From positions 62,001-126,000 of the forward strand of contig JAFRXI010000065.1 of NCBI GenBank assembly GCA_017437755.1: a DNA stretch of 64,000 bases. The letters run 5' to 3'. Within the stretch, counting starts at the first letter, position 1; each line of letters begins with the position of its first letter. The position numbers were made by a program, and so were the translations under genes. Below the pieces are notes generated by a model. The model saw only the letters and a program-made list of their open reading frames with translations. It was not told the origin of the DNA and searched no databases. This stretch comes from Bacteroidales bacterium. Its GTDB lineage: Bacteria > Bacteroidota > Bacteroidia > Bacteroidales > UBA932. Shown one piece after another: positions 26,759 to 35,882 of the stretch.

Positions 26759-27802
26759 ATGAAACGGACTATTCCCTACCTTGCCGTCCTGCTGGTTATT
26801 ACAGCCTTTGCATGCACCCGGACGCCACAAAAACCTGTCAATCTCATCTTTGAGACCGACATGGGCAACGACGTGGACGACGTAATCGCCCTGGACCTTA
26901 TCCATAAGGCCCAGGATGCCGGTAAGGTCCGCCTCCTGATGGTGGGAGTAAACAAGAGCGGGCTTTCCGCCGCCGGCTTCGTGGACATAATGGATACCTG
27001 GTACGGATATCCGGATGTTCCCATAGGCTTTGCCTTTGATGCTGTCCAGACCAATCCCCCGAGGAATTTCAACGACACTGTCTGCGCCCTCAAACGTCCG
27101 GACGGGACGCCCGCTTTCAAGCGCTCAATAGAGGATCTTTCCGCCCTTCCCCCGGCACACGAACTTTACCGGAAGGTCCTCTCCGCCCAGGACGACAACT
27201 CCGTAGTGATTGCCTCAGTGGGCTTCTCCACCAACCTCGCAAAGTTGATGGAAAGCGGCCCGGACAGTTACTCCCCACTTGATGGAATGGAACTTATCCG
27301 CAAGAAAGTCAAATTCATATCCGTGATGGCCGGAAATTTCGCCGATACAACCCACGCCGAATACAATGTGGTCACCGACCTTCCCTCCGCCAAGAAGGTG
27401 CTCGAGGATTGGCCAACGCCTGTAGTTATTTCTCCATTTGAGGTGGGCTCCACCATCAGGTATCCAGCTACCAGCATCGAGAACGACTTCGTATCGGCCG
27501 ATCCGCACCCCCTGGTGGTCGCCTACAATACATATCTTCCAATGCCTTACGACCGCCAGGCCTGGGACCCTACGGCTGTACTTTACGCAATTGAAGGAGA
27601 GAAATGGTTCACAGTTTCGGAAAACGGGACGGTCACGGTGGACGACGGCGGACATACCCATTTCACCCCGGATCCGGAAGGGAACCGGAAGTACCTTTCC
27701 GTCACTGAAGAACAGGCCGACGCAATACTGAAGTATTTCCTGGAAGTAGTTCCACAGCGCCCCGCCTGCCTCAAGGCCCTGAGAACCCCGGTAGACCACT
27801 AA
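26759..27802 (+). CDS. Nucleoside hydrolase lipoprotein (IU-nucleoside hydrolase family)
   Basis: 347 residues, lipobox AFAC (Cys20). All family hallmarks are present: the Asp cluster ETDMGNDVDDVIALDL, the SVGFSTNLAKLMESGPDSYS strand and helix, VMAGNF, and WDPTAVLYAI near the C-terminal active-site His/Asp region. It hydrolyses the N-glycosidic bond of nucleosides or related ribosides to release ribose. It is paralogous to the N-terminal third of the fusion at 3762-6563. The surface or periplasmic location, as in the RusNH enzyme of the B. thetaiotaomicron ribose locus, would release ribose for the permease encoded next (102 bp downstream). Confidence 0.88.
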   Translation: MKRTIPYLAVLLVITAFACTRTPQKPVNLIFETDMGNDVDDVIALDLIHKAQDAGKVRLLMVGVNKSGLSAAGFVDIMDTWYGYPDVPIGFAFDAVQTNPPRNFNDTVCALKRPDGTPAFKRSIEDLSALPPAHELYRKVLSAQDDNSVVIASVGFSTNLAKLMESGPDSYSPLDGMELIRKKVKFISVMAGNFADTTHAEYNVVTDLPSAKKVLEDWPTPVVISPFEVGSTIRYPATSIENDFVSADPHPLVVAYNTYLPMPYDRQAWDPTAVLYAIEGEKWFTVSENGTVTVDDGGHTHFTPDPEGNRKYLSVTEEQADAILKYFLEVVPQRPACLKALRTPVDH

Positions 27803-27833
27803 TTGCATAACTCAAAAAGCAAAAAGAATTAAT

Positions 27834-27841
27834 TATATTTG
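27834..27841 (+). promoter_or_regulatory. -7 element TATATTTG upstream of the permease gene
   Basis: A perfect TAnnTTTG in the only sizeable gap (102 bp) of the plus-strand operon; no good TTTG lies 19-21 nt upstream. It may be a secondary promoter giving the permease extra expression, with a leader of about 57 nt. Confidence 0.4.
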
Positions 27842-27904
27842 TCCTGCACCAAAAAGCACTGAACAGACAACCTCCGCAGATATAAACAATTAAACCTCTA
27901 TACC

Positions 27905-28930
27905 ATGTTTATCGTCAACAGCTATACCCTGGCAGTCATTTTCTGCTTCATTACCATGCTCTGCTGGGGTTCCTGGGGAAACACCCAGAAACTCGCCGCC
28001 AAGAGTTGGCGGTACGAACTCTTTTACTGGGACTATGTGATAGGGATGGTCCTGTTCGCCCTGCTGCTCGCCTTCACCCTGGGCAGCATCGGTTCACAAG
28101 GCCGTCCTTTCATCGCAGACCTGTCCCAGGCGTCCACCTCAAGTTTCCTCTGGATACTGATCGGTGGCATAATATTCAACGCTTCCAACATCCTGCTTTC
28201 CGCCTCCACGTCCATAGCTGGCCTTTCAGTGGCCTTCCCGCTTGGAGTCGGACTCGCCCTGGTACTCGGGGTTGTCAACAACTACCGCGTGGCACTGTCA
28301 CAGGGCGGTAATACCGGCAACGTCATATTGCTGGCCCTGGGTGTGATTCTGGTCGTCTGTGCCATCGTATGCAACGGCGTAGCCTCAGGAAAGAAGGCGC
28401 AGAGCGGTGAAATATCCAAGAAGGACCAGAAAAAGGGTATTATCCTGGCCCTTCTTGCAGGCGTTCTCATGTCGTTTTTCTCATCATTCGTAATGAGGGC
28501 AATGGACCTCACAGACTTTGTCAACCCCGCCGCCGGAAAGGTCACGCCATACACCGCAATCGTTATCTTCACCATCGGCGTACTGCTCAGCAATTTCATT
28601 TTCAACACTATAGTGATGAAGAAGCCGTTCGTGGGTGAACCGGTGGCATATAAGGACTACTTTGCCGGCAAATGGAAAACCCATCTCGTGGGCATGCTGG
28701 GCGGCGCCATCTGGTGCCTGGGAACGGCCCTCAGCTACATAACGGCAGAGAAGGCCGGTGCGGCCGTTTCTTACGCCCTTGGCCAGGGAGCACCGATGGT
28801 GGCAGCCATCTGGGGAGTCTTTGTATGGAAGGAATTCAAGGGCTCGGACAGGAAGGTTTACGCCATGCTAGGAGTAATGTTCTGCCTGTTCATTCTCGGA
28901 CTGGGCTGCATCGTCGCGGCAGGAGCCTGA
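27905..28930 (+). CDS. GRP-family sugar (probably ribose) permease
   Basis: 341 residues, about ten membrane helices, of the glucose/ribose porter (GRP) branch of the drug/metabolite transporter superfamily. Visible features are FCFITMLCWGSWGNTQKLA in helix 1, a glycine-rich GLSVAFPLGVGLALVLGVVN segment, a basic cytoplasmic loop GKKAQSGEISKKDQKKG, and AVSYALGQGAPMVAAIWGV FVWKE in the late helices. It would move a free monosaccharide from periplasm to cytoplasm. In B. thetaiotaomicron a homologous permease (RusT) is encoded in the rus cluster, and here it follows nucleoside hydrolase and ribokinase genes, so ribose is the likely cargo. It ends 12 bp before the convergent GH31 gene. Confidence 0.85.
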   Translation: MFIVNSYTLAVIFCFITMLCWGSWGNTQKLAAKSWRYELFYWDYVIGMVLFALLLAFTLGSIGSQGRPFIADLSQASTSSFLWILIGGIIFNASNILLSASTSIAGLSVAFPLGVGLALVLGVVNNYRVALSQGGNTGNVILLALGVILVVCAIVCNGVASGKKAQSGEISKKDQKKGIILALLAGVLMSFFSSFVMRAMDLTDFVNPAAGKVTPYTAIVIFTIGVLLSNFIFNTIVMKKPFVGEPVAYKDYFAGKWKTHLVGMLGGAIWCLGTALSYITAEKAGAAVSYALGQGAPMVAAIWGVFVWKEFKGSDRKVYAMLGVMFCLFILGLGCIVAAGA

Positions 28931-28942
28931 CCCTGAAGTTAT

Positions 28943-31342
28943 TTATTGGACCACCTGTACAACCAGCTTCCCTGATGCGGAGGATTCGGGGAGGGAGATG
29001 ACCACGGCGCTGCCGGAAATGCGGCAGCAGTCCTTAAGTACGGTGCCGTTGAGCTTCACCGACTTGGGAAGCTTTGAAACGCCATCCAGCACCAGGCTGA
29101 CCTTGCGGGTGGCGGGCATTCCCTTGTAGGAACCTTCCCTCGGTCCCACCGTCAGTTTCATTGAAGACGTGGAGGAACCGGTCTTGGAGATGCGTGTAAA
29201 GGCATATTCCTTCACATAAGCCTGGGTGGTGCCATCGTCCTCGTACAGGTCGAAGGTACTGGGAGCGGACCCGGGAACGACCAGTATGCGGTATTCATTG
29301 GATGCATCCTGCAGGTTCCGGATGCCCTCGGCCGACATAACCAGCACCGAGCCGGCCTTTACATACCATGGATTCTGATCTATGGTATATCCGAGGGTTT
29401 TCTCCGAACCGCCCTTGTGGATCTGGTGGAGCGCCATGTCATACCAGTCGTTGCCGGAGGGGAACCACATCCTGCGCTCCGTCTTTCCGTCCGGACCGGC
29501 GGGGGTGCAGAGGACCGTGGCCAGGATCCTGTCGCCAAAAAGGAACTCCTCGTTCATGGTGTAGGCCCTGTCATCCTCGGGATAAGCATAATACATTGGA
29601 CGGCAGATACTTATACCTGTCAGATACGCCTCGTGCGACATGGTGTAGATATAGGGCGCAAGGGCATAGCGAAGGTCAATCGCATCTTTCATCCATTCGT
29701 AATGGCTGGGATAGGACCAGATGCGGCGGTCGAGCCTAGCGCTCTGGGTGGAGTGCGTCTTGAAAATGGGAGTGAACACCCCGTACTGCAGCCAGCGGGT
29801 ATACATCTCGGGCTCCGTCTGCCTTTGGTGATCCTTCTTCTGCATGTGTCCGCCTATGTCGTGGCCCCAGTAACCGTAGCCCACGTTGGAGGCAGTAGCG
29901 GTGAAATAGGGCAGGAACTTGAGCACCGACCACTCGTCGTGGGTGTCGCCAGAGAATCCAAGCTGGTAGCGATGGCTTCCCAGACCGCCCCACCGGTGAT
30001 AGATAAGCGGCCTGGGGGCGTGGATGCCCTCCGACACGGTACGCCTCACCTTGTCGTTGAAGAAGGTATAGTTTAGCCAGAAGGTATTGCTAAGATCCTT
30101 GACATAGCGGCTTTCCCGCCATTGCTGCCAGTCCAGCCACCAGAAGTCAACTCCCTGTTCCTCAAGGGGATGGATAACGCTGTTGAAATAAGCGTCGGCC
30201 CATGCCTGCTGGTCGATACGGAACGGTACCGGCGCCCGGTAACCCGGCTTTCCGCAAGGATCCTTGACTCCGGCAAAGGTGTAGGGGCCGTCAAAGACAT
30301 AGTCCTTGGGGCCGTCGTAGTCGTCCGTCCTGGACAGATAATCCTTGACAAAATCCTCGTAGCAGTCCTCGTAAGGCCTGATTCCCGACGCCGGATGAAG
30401 GTTCAAGGCCGTCTTGTATCCCATGGCATGGACGTCGCTGAGGAAGCCCTTGGGGTCGGGGAAAAGGTCCCTGTTCCAGGTATACCCGGTCCATCCGCGC
30501 CTCTGGCCGAACTCGTCGTGACCTATACGCTTGTCCATGTCCTTCCAGGTAAGATGCCAGTCCATGTCCACTATCATCACGTCCATGGGAATGTTCCTCT
30601 CACGCATCTCCCGCCCCAGGTCGAGCATCTCCTCGTCGGTATATATCCAGTAACGGCTCCACCAATAGCCCAGGGTGTATCTGGGAGGCATGGGAATCCT
30701 TCCGGCCACCTTCACAAAATCTCCGAGCGCTGCGGTATAGTCATGACCGTAGGCAAAGATATACAGGTCCTGACGGTTCCCTTCAGGCCTTTCCACCACC
30801 CATTCTCCCCAGTCGGAACCGTCTTTCTGGAACAGATGGCGCGACGACTCGTCAACTATCGCCCATCCGTCGCGGGAGAGGATCCCGTCCTCCAGGGGAG
30901 CTCCCTGCCAGGAAATCTTTTCAAATCCCAGGCAGCCGTCAAGTGTCCTGGTAGTACCCTTGAGATTGCCGTCTGAGGCCATTCCGGGCTTCCATACAAC
31001 GGTTTTCCCGTTCATCCGGAACGATACCGAAAGATTGTCGCCGGTGAATTTCCCGCCGCCCTGATATGTCAGCACCACCTTGTCGGTCTTGATCAATACC
31101 CCCTCGCCGGAGCGGACCACCGAGAACGACGGCACCGGGAGTTCCCGGTTGATTACGGCCAGCGAGGCCCTGTCCTCGAAGATGCCGTCCTCCGACCATT
31201 CCATGCGGATCAGGCGGTCGGTAAGTACGGTGAAACGGGCGTTTCCGGATACGACCTCGGCACCGGGCGCAGCCTTGGGATTGGCTGTCGCCATGGTAGA
31301 AGCCATGGCAAGAGCCAGGAGGGAAATTGTCAACTTTCTCAT
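28943..31342 (-). CDS. GH31 family glycoside hydrolase
   Basis: 799 residues with a signal peptide (ends ATANP). The order is that of GH31: N-terminal beta-sandwich (GNARFTVLTDRLIRMEWSED), TIM barrel starting PRYTLGYWWSRYWIYTDEEM, VMIVDMDWHLTW, nucleophile Asp404 in VDFWWLDWQQW, acid/base Asp466 in LGFSGDTHDE, then C-terminal beta-domains (DLYEDDGTTQAY). It cleaves alpha-glycosidic bonds (alpha-glucosidase, alpha-xylosidase or related); the WLDWQQW form differs from the classic WxDMNE, so the substrate should not be assumed to be maltose. It sits 6 bp after lspA at the end of an ileS-traR-lspA operon, an odd place for an exported glycosidase. Confidence 0.88.
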   Translation of the reverse strand: MRKLTISLLALAMASTMATANPKAAPGAEVVSGNARFTVLTDRLIRMEWSEDGIFEDRASLAVINRELPVPSFSVVRSGEGVLIKTDKVVLTYQGGGKFTGDNLSVSFRMNGKTVVWKPGMASDGNLKGTTRTLDGCLGFEKISWQGAPLEDGILSRDGWAIVDESSRHLFQKDGSDWGEWVVERPEGNRQDLYIFAYGHDYTAALGDFVKVAGRIPMPPRYTLGYWWSRYWIYTDEEMLDLGREMRERNIPMDVMIVDMDWHLTWKDMDKRIGHDEFGQRRGWTGYTWNRDLFPDPKGFLSDVHAMGYKTALNLHPASGIRPYEDCYEDFVKDYLSRTDDYDGPKDYVFDGPYTFAGVKDPCGKPGYRAPVPFRIDQQAWADAYFNSVIHPLEEQGVDFWWLDWQQWRESRYVKDLSNTFWLNYTFFNDKVRRTVSEGIHAPRPLIYHRWGGLGSHRYQLGFSGDTHDEWSVLKFLPYFTATASNVGYGYWGHDIGGHMQKKDHQRQTEPEMYTRWLQYGVFTPIFKTHSTQSARLDRRIWSYPSHYEWMKDAIDLRYALAPYIYTMSHEAYLTGISICRPMYYAYPEDDRAYTMNEEFLFGDRILATVLCTPAGPDGKTERRMWFPSGNDWYDMALHQIHKGGSEKTLGYTIDQNPWYVKAGSVLVMSAEGIRNLQDASNEYRILVVPGSAPSTFDLYEDDGTTQAYVKEYAFTRISKTGSSTSSMKLTVGPREGSYKGMPATRKVSLVLDGVSKLPKSVKLNGTVLKDCCRISGSAVVISLPESSASGKLVVQVVQ

Positions 31343-31348
31343 TTTCAG

Positions 31349-31960
31349 TTATTTCTTTTCGTCATCCTTGGCAAAGAACCGCCACTGGAACAGGATGAGG
31401 TAGATGGCGCCGACGGTAACGCAGCTGTCGGCGAAATTGAAGATGGGTTCAAAGAAGATGTCGCCGCCCACGAGCGGGACCCAGTCGGGCCATGTGAACA
31501 GCGGGAAGTAGAACATATCCACCACTTTACCGAACATCAAGGGAGCATAATGCCCTCCCAGTACGGCCACCGCGGCGGGTGTGGATTCGGAGAAGATCAC
31601 CCCGTAGAACAGGCAGTCGATGATATTGCCAAGGGCTCCGGCCGTTATCAAAGTCAGGCCCACCAGCACCCCGGTCGGAACCGGATCCTTCCGGCGGACA
31701 AGCTTGGTAATCCACCAGCACAGGGCCGCAAACAGGCACAGACGGAACAGCGTGAGCAGGAATTTCCCTACAGCGCCGCCGAATGCCATCCCGAAAGCCA
31801 TTCCCTTGTTCTCGATGAAGAGTATCCTGAACCATTCGCCCAGGACGTTGAAACCACCGCCGATGGGCAGGCTGGTCTTGACCAGGATCTTGATCACCTG
31901 GTCTATGACCACCAGCACTGCCCCCAGGATCAGGAGGCGCTTGCCTTTAGGAACCCGCAT
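31349..31960 (-). CDS. lspA: Lipoprotein signal peptidase II
   Basis: 203 residues, four membrane helices. The conserved boxes are VVIDQVIKILV at the first helix, ENKGMAFGM, GALGNIIDCLFYG and VVDMFYFP, and FNFADSCVTVG. The two catalytic aspartates are those in NIID and NFAD. The length is typical of Bacteroidota enzymes, with the family insertion before VVDMF. It cleaves signal peptides of prolipoproteins in the inner membrane, and therefore processes the many lipoproteins of the island to the left. It lies 4 bp after the TraR/DksA gene and below ileS, the common ileS-lspA linkage. Confidence 0.96.
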   Translation of the reverse strand: MRVPKGKRLLILGAVLVVIDQVIKILVKTSLPIGGGFNVLGEWFRILFIENKGMAFGMAFGGAVGKFLLTLFRLCLFAALCWWITKLVRRKDPVPTGVLVGLTLITAGALGNIIDCLFYGVIFSESTPAAVAVLGGHYAPLMFGKVVDMFYFPLFTWPDWVPLVGGDIFFEPIFNFADSCVTVGAIYLILFQWRFFAKDDEKK

Positions 31961-31964
31961 GAAA

Positions 31965-32366
31965 TCAGTTCTTTCCCTGCTTTGCGAGCATTTCCTTGGC
32001 CTCTACCGTCAGGGTGGCGTGCGGCACCAGGCGGAGCCTCTCCTTGGGGATCAGCTTACCGGTAACACGGCAAATGCCATAGGTCTTGTTCTCTATCCTC
32101 ACCAGGGCGGCCTCGAGGTTCTGGATGAACTTGTACTGCCGCTGGGCCAGCTGGCTGGCCTCCTCCTTGGAAAGCTGGAAAGCACCGTCGTCTTCCACTG
32201 TCTTGAAAGTGGGCGCGGTGTCCTCTATGTCGTTTCCGCCGTTATGCATGACGACATGCCTGAGGGTATCGTATTCCTTGCGGGCCTTGTCGAGCATCTC
32301 GTTAATGATGAGACGGAACTCCTCGAGTTCTTCGTCGCTGTAACGGGTCTTGACGTTCTCTTCCAT
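31965..32366 (-). CDS. TraR/DksA-family protein lacking most zinc cysteines
   Basis: 133 residues from the ATG at 32366; the longer frame begins inside the ileS gap and is less likely. It is a helical coiled-coil protein (DEELEEFRLIINEMLDKARK EYD) with an acidic DxxxD-like tip region (NDIEDTAPTF) and the C-terminal pattern YGICRVTGKLIPKERLRLVP HAT of the family. Only one of the four zinc-finger cysteines remains (GICRVTG), the others being Thr, His and Glu/Ala. Members bind the secondary channel of RNA polymerase and modulate initiation, often with ppGpp. The zinc-less form is common in Bacteroidota. It is encoded between ileS and lspA. Confidence 0.85.
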   Translation of the reverse strand: MEENVKTRYSDEELEEFRLIINEMLDKARKEYDTLRHVVMHNGGNDIEDTAPTFKTVEDDGAFQLSKEEASQLAQRQYKFIQNLEAALVRIENKTYGICRVTGKLIPKERLRLVPHATLTVEAKEMLAKQGKN

Positions 32367-32389
32367 GGTATTGAAGTTTTTGTATTCGT

Positions 32390-35300
32390 TTATCTTGTTA
32401 CTGAAATCTTTATAGTCGTGTCGTTCCACTGGACCTCCCGGGCGTTGCCGGCCGCCTGTGAGGGATCGGCCAGGACCACGCTCCTGGAAAGCGTCTGCTG
32501 CGACAGGTACGGCAGGAATTCCTCCAGCGCACCGGCTATTTCCAAAGCGATGTGGCCTGACGCGTAAATGACAACATCCACCCTGTCGGTAATGTCAAAG
32601 TCGCTCTCTTTGCGGATATTCTGGATACGGTTCACCAGTTCCCTTGCCACCCCTTCGCGACGGAGACTGTCGGTAAGGGCGATGTCCAGGGCCACGGTCA
32701 GGTTCCCCTGCGACGACACCAGCCATCCCGGCATGTCTTCCGACGAGATGGTATAATCGCCCACATTGAGGACCACGTCCCCTCCGGGGAGCGGCAGGAC
32801 ATAGGGTTCCTGGGCCGATTCGGCCTTCTGGATCAGGTCGATCACCTTCTGGTCCATCTGGCCGAAGGCCGAGGCGATTTCCTTCATCCTTGCCCCGTAA
32901 ACCTTTCCCAGCGTCTTGAAATTGGGTTTTATCCTCTTGGTGATGATTCCGGTGGTGTCGGTGATGAACTCCATTTCCTTTACGTTCACCTCAGGAAGCA
33001 CCAGCCCTTCCACCATCGAGAGACGGCGGCGGACATTGTCGGAAATCACCGGGATGACCATCTTGGAAAGAGGCTGACGGACCGGGATTCCCACCTTCTT
33101 GCGAAGCGAGAGCACCATCGACGACGCGGTCTGGGCCAGCGACATCCTCTCCTCCAGTTCCTTGTCCACCACCTCGGCACAGGACTCCGGCATCAGCGTG
33201 AAATGCACCGAACCGCCTTCCTTTCCGCCGGTCAGGTCCAGCCATAGCCTGTCCATATAGAACGGGGCGATGGGGGCGGAAAGCACAGCCACCTCCTTCA
33301 GCACCCCGTAGAGGGTCTGGTAGGCCGAGAGCTTGTCCTCCGACAGGCCTCCTCCCCAGAAACGCTTGCGGCAGAGCCTCACGTACCAGTTGCTGAGGTT
33401 GTCGCACACGAAATCCTGGATCAGACGGCCTGCAAGGGTGATATCGTAGTCCTCGTAGGCTGCCCTCACGTCCTTGATGAGCGTATTGAGAAGGGATATT
33501 ATCCACCTGTCGATTTCCGGCCTGGAAGAATGTGGCACCGCGGGGGCCGCAGGGTCAAAACCGTCCACGTTCGCATACAGGGCAAAGAAAGAGTAGGTGT
33601 TGTAAAGCGTCCCGAAGAATTTGCGGCGGACCTCGTCAACACCCGCCTCGTCAAAACGGAGGTTGTCCCAGGGCTGGGCATTGGTGAGAACATACCAGCG
33701 GAGTGCGTCGGGGCCGTACTTGTCCAGCTGCCCGAAGGGATCCACGGCGTTGCCGAGCCTCTTGGACATCTTGTTGCCCGCCTTGTCCAGCACCAGGCCG
33801 TTGGAAATCACCGTATTGAAAGCAGGGGTCCCGCTAATCATGGTATGAATCGCATGAAGGGTGTAGAACCAGCCGCGGGTCTGGTCCACCCCTTCGGCTA
33901 TGAAGTCGGCAGTGCAGCCGAACCTTTCCGAGCCAAGGCTCCGGAGTCCTTCCTGCGCATATGGCATGGCTCCGGAATCGAACCACACGTCGATGAGGTC
34001 GGTTTCCCTGGTCATCTTCTTTCCGGAAGGAGACACCAGGAATACCTCGTCCACATAGGGCCTGTGAAGGTCTATTCGGTTATAGTTTTCGAGGCTCATG
34101 TCGGACGGGTCGAAACCCTTGTCCCTCAGCGGATTGGAAGCCATGATGCCGGCCTCCACGGCTTTGTCGCACTCGGCGTACAGCTCCTTGAGGCTGCCGA
34201 TGCACTTCTCCTCGCGCCCGTCCTCGGTACGCCAGATGGGAAGCGGGGTACCCCAGAAACGGCTGCGGCTGAGGTTCCAGTCCTGGATGTTCTCCAGCCA
34301 CTGCCCGAACCGGCCGGTCCCGGTGGACTCCGGTTTCCAGCGTATCTGACGGTTCAGGGCTACCATCTGGTCCTTCACGGCCGACGCCTTGATGAACCAG
34401 GAATCCAGCGGATAATACAGGACGGGAAGGTCGGTCCTCCAGCTGTGGGGATAGCTGTGAACATGCTTCAGTATGCGGAACGCCCTCCCGTCGGAACGCA
34501 TCATCATGCAGAGGTCCACGTCCAGGGTGGGCTCCGCAGGATCCTCGGCGCCCTCGAAATAAGCCTTGTAACCCTTCTTCACATAACGGCCGGAGAACTC
34601 GGCATAGGAAGGGTCTACATACTTTGCAACATACTCTGGATCAAGGTCTTCCATGCGGCAGAAACGGCCCTGGCGGTCGACCTGTGCCTGAGGGTTGCCG
34701 TCCTTGTCCACGGGCATGATACCGGGGATGCCAGCAGCCGCGGCCACCTTCTTGTCGTCCGCTCCGAAGGTTGGGGCGATGTGCACTATTCCGGTTCCTT
34801 CCGAAGTGGTCACATAGTCGCCGGGAATCACCCGGAAAGCGTCGCCCTCCACTGGGCAGAACCACGGTATGAGCTGCTGGTAGCGGATCCCTACCAGGTC
34901 GGACCCATTGAAAACCCCGTCCAGGACCTTGTAAGGGATTACTTTGTCGCCCTTGGTCCAGGACTCCAGCGGGACGTTCTCCCCCTTGGGATTGAACCAT
35001 TCTCCCACCAGGTCCTTTGCCAGGATGTATATCCCCGGTTCCCCGGTGTACTGGTTGAACGACAGTATCCTGACGTATTCGATCTCCGGTCCCACGCAGA
35101 GCGCGGTGTTGGAAGGCAGGGTCCAGGGAGTGGTGGTCCATGCAAGGAAGTATGCAGGATACGGCTCGCAGCCGAAGAGGGGCTGTGAGCGCTCGTCCTT
35201 GACTATCTGGAACTGGACGGTGGCGGTGGTGTCGGTAACGTCGCGGTAGCATCCGGGCTGGTTGAGTTCATGGGAACTCAGTCCCGTCCCGTCGGTGGGG

Positions 35301-35845
35301 GAATACGGCTGGATGGTGTACCCCTTGTACAGGAGCCCCTTGTCGTAAATCTTGCGGAGAAGGTACCAGAGGGTCTCGATATAACGGTTGTCGTATGTGA
35401 TGTACGGGTCGTTCATGTCCACCCAGTACCCTATCCTCTCCGTGAGCGACATCCACTCCGACGTATATTTCATAACCTCCTTGCGGCAGGTATCGTTGTA
35501 CTCGGCGATGGATATCTTGTTCCCGATGTCGGCCTTGGTTATTCCGAGCTTTTTCTCGACCCCGAGTTCCACCGGAAGGCCGTGGGTGTCCCATCCGGCC
35601 CTGCGGTCCACCCGGAAGCCGGTCTGCGTCTTGTAGCGGCAGACGGCATCCTTGATGGAACGTCCCATCACGTGATGGATTCCGGGCATGCCGTTGGCTG
35701 AAGGCGGACCTTCGAAGAAAATGAACCCTGGCGCACCCTCCCTCAGTTTCACCGAGGTCTCAAAGGCCCTGATTCCCTTCCACCGCTCCAGCACCGAGGC
35801 TGCCGCCTCCACCAGATCCAATCCCTTGTACTCTTTGAATGTCAT
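32390..35845 (-). CDS. ileS: Isoleucyl-tRNA synthetase
   Basis: 1151 residues, cytoplasmic class Ia synthetase. The HIGH motif appears as HHVM (57-60, in PPSANGMPGIHHVMGR). The KMSKR loop is at 692-696 (KAGNKMSKRLGN preceded by VDQTRGWFYTLHAI). A CP1 editing domain lies between (TTPWTLPSNTALCV, GDYVTTSEGTGIVHIAPTFG). The length is that of the long, eukaryote-like IleRS type frequent in Bacteroidota, with an extended C-terminal domain. It charges tRNA-Ile. It has a clear promoter at 35883-35913 that faces the cvpA promoter, and is followed by traR/dksA, lspA and the GH31 gene. Confidence 0.98.
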   Translation of the reverse strand: MTFKEYKGLDLVEAAASVLERWKGIRAFETSVKLREGAPGFIFFEGPPSANGMPGIHHVMGRSIKDAVCRYKTQTGFRVDRRAGWDTHGLPVELGVEKKLGITKADIGNKISIAEYNDTCRKEVMKYTSEWMSLTERIGYWVDMNDPYITYDNRYIETLWYLLRKIYDKGLLYKGYTIQPYSPTDGTGLSSHELNQPGCYRDVTDTTATVQFQIVKDERSQPLFGCEPYPAYFLAWTTTPWTLPSNTALCVGPEIEYVRILSFNQYTGEPGIYILAKDLVGEWFNPKGENVPLESWTKGDKVIPYKVLDGVFNGSDLVGIRYQQLIPWFCPVEGDAFRVIPGDYVTTSEGTGIVHIAPTFGADDKKVAAAAGIPGIMPVDKDGNPQAQVDRQGRFCRMEDLDPEYVAKYVDPSYAEFSGRYVKKGYKAYFEGAEDPAEPTLDVDLCMMMRSDGRAFRILKHVHSYPHSWRTDLPVLYYPLDSWFIKASAVKDQMVALNRQIRWKPESTGTGRFGQWLENIQDWNLSRSRFWGTPLPIWRTEDGREEKCIGSLKELYAECDKAVEAGIMASNPLRDKGFDPSDMSLENYNRIDLHRPYVDEVFLVSPSGKKMTRETDLIDVWFDSGAMPYAQEGLRSLGSERFGCTADFIAEGVDQTRGWFYTLHAIHTMISGTPAFNTVISNGLVLDKAGNKMSKRLGNAVDPFGQLDKYGPDALRWYVLTNAQPWDNLRFDEAGVDEVRRKFFGTLYNTYSFFALYANVDGFDPAAPAVPHSSRPEIDRWIISLLNTLIKDVRAAYEDYDITLAGRLIQDFVCDNLSNWYVRLCRKRFWGGGLSEDKLSAYQTLYGVLKEVAVLSAPIAPFYMDRLWLDLTGGKEGGSVHFTLMPESCAEVVDKELEERMSLAQTASSMVLSLRKKVGIPVRQPLSKMVIPVISDNVRRRLSMVEGLVLPEVNVKEMEFITDTTGIITKRIKPNFKTLGKVYGARMKEIASAFGQMDQKVIDLIQKAESAQEPYVLPLPGGDVVLNVGDYTISSEDMPGWLVSSQGNLTVALDIALTDSLRREGVARELVNRIQNIRKESDFDITDRVDVVIYASGHIALEIAGALEEFLPYLSQQTLSRSVVLADPSQAAGNAREVQWNDTTIKISVTR

Positions 35846-35864
35846 ATTTTTTTGTCTACTTTTG
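35834..35864 (+). promoter_or_regulatory. cvpA promoter, overlapping the ileS start codon
   Basis: Plus-strand TTTG (35834-35837), 19 nt, then TACTTTTG (35857-35864). The expected transcript start is near 35869, and the RNA runs through the ileS promoter. Confidence 0.7.
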
Positions 35865-35882
35865 CACTCACATAATAGGACA

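Noticed and set aside
33530..35188. 552-codon open frame antisense to ileS
   Set aside because: Shadow frame caused by GC-rich codon use; no signal peptide or recognisable motif, and ileS is unambiguous.
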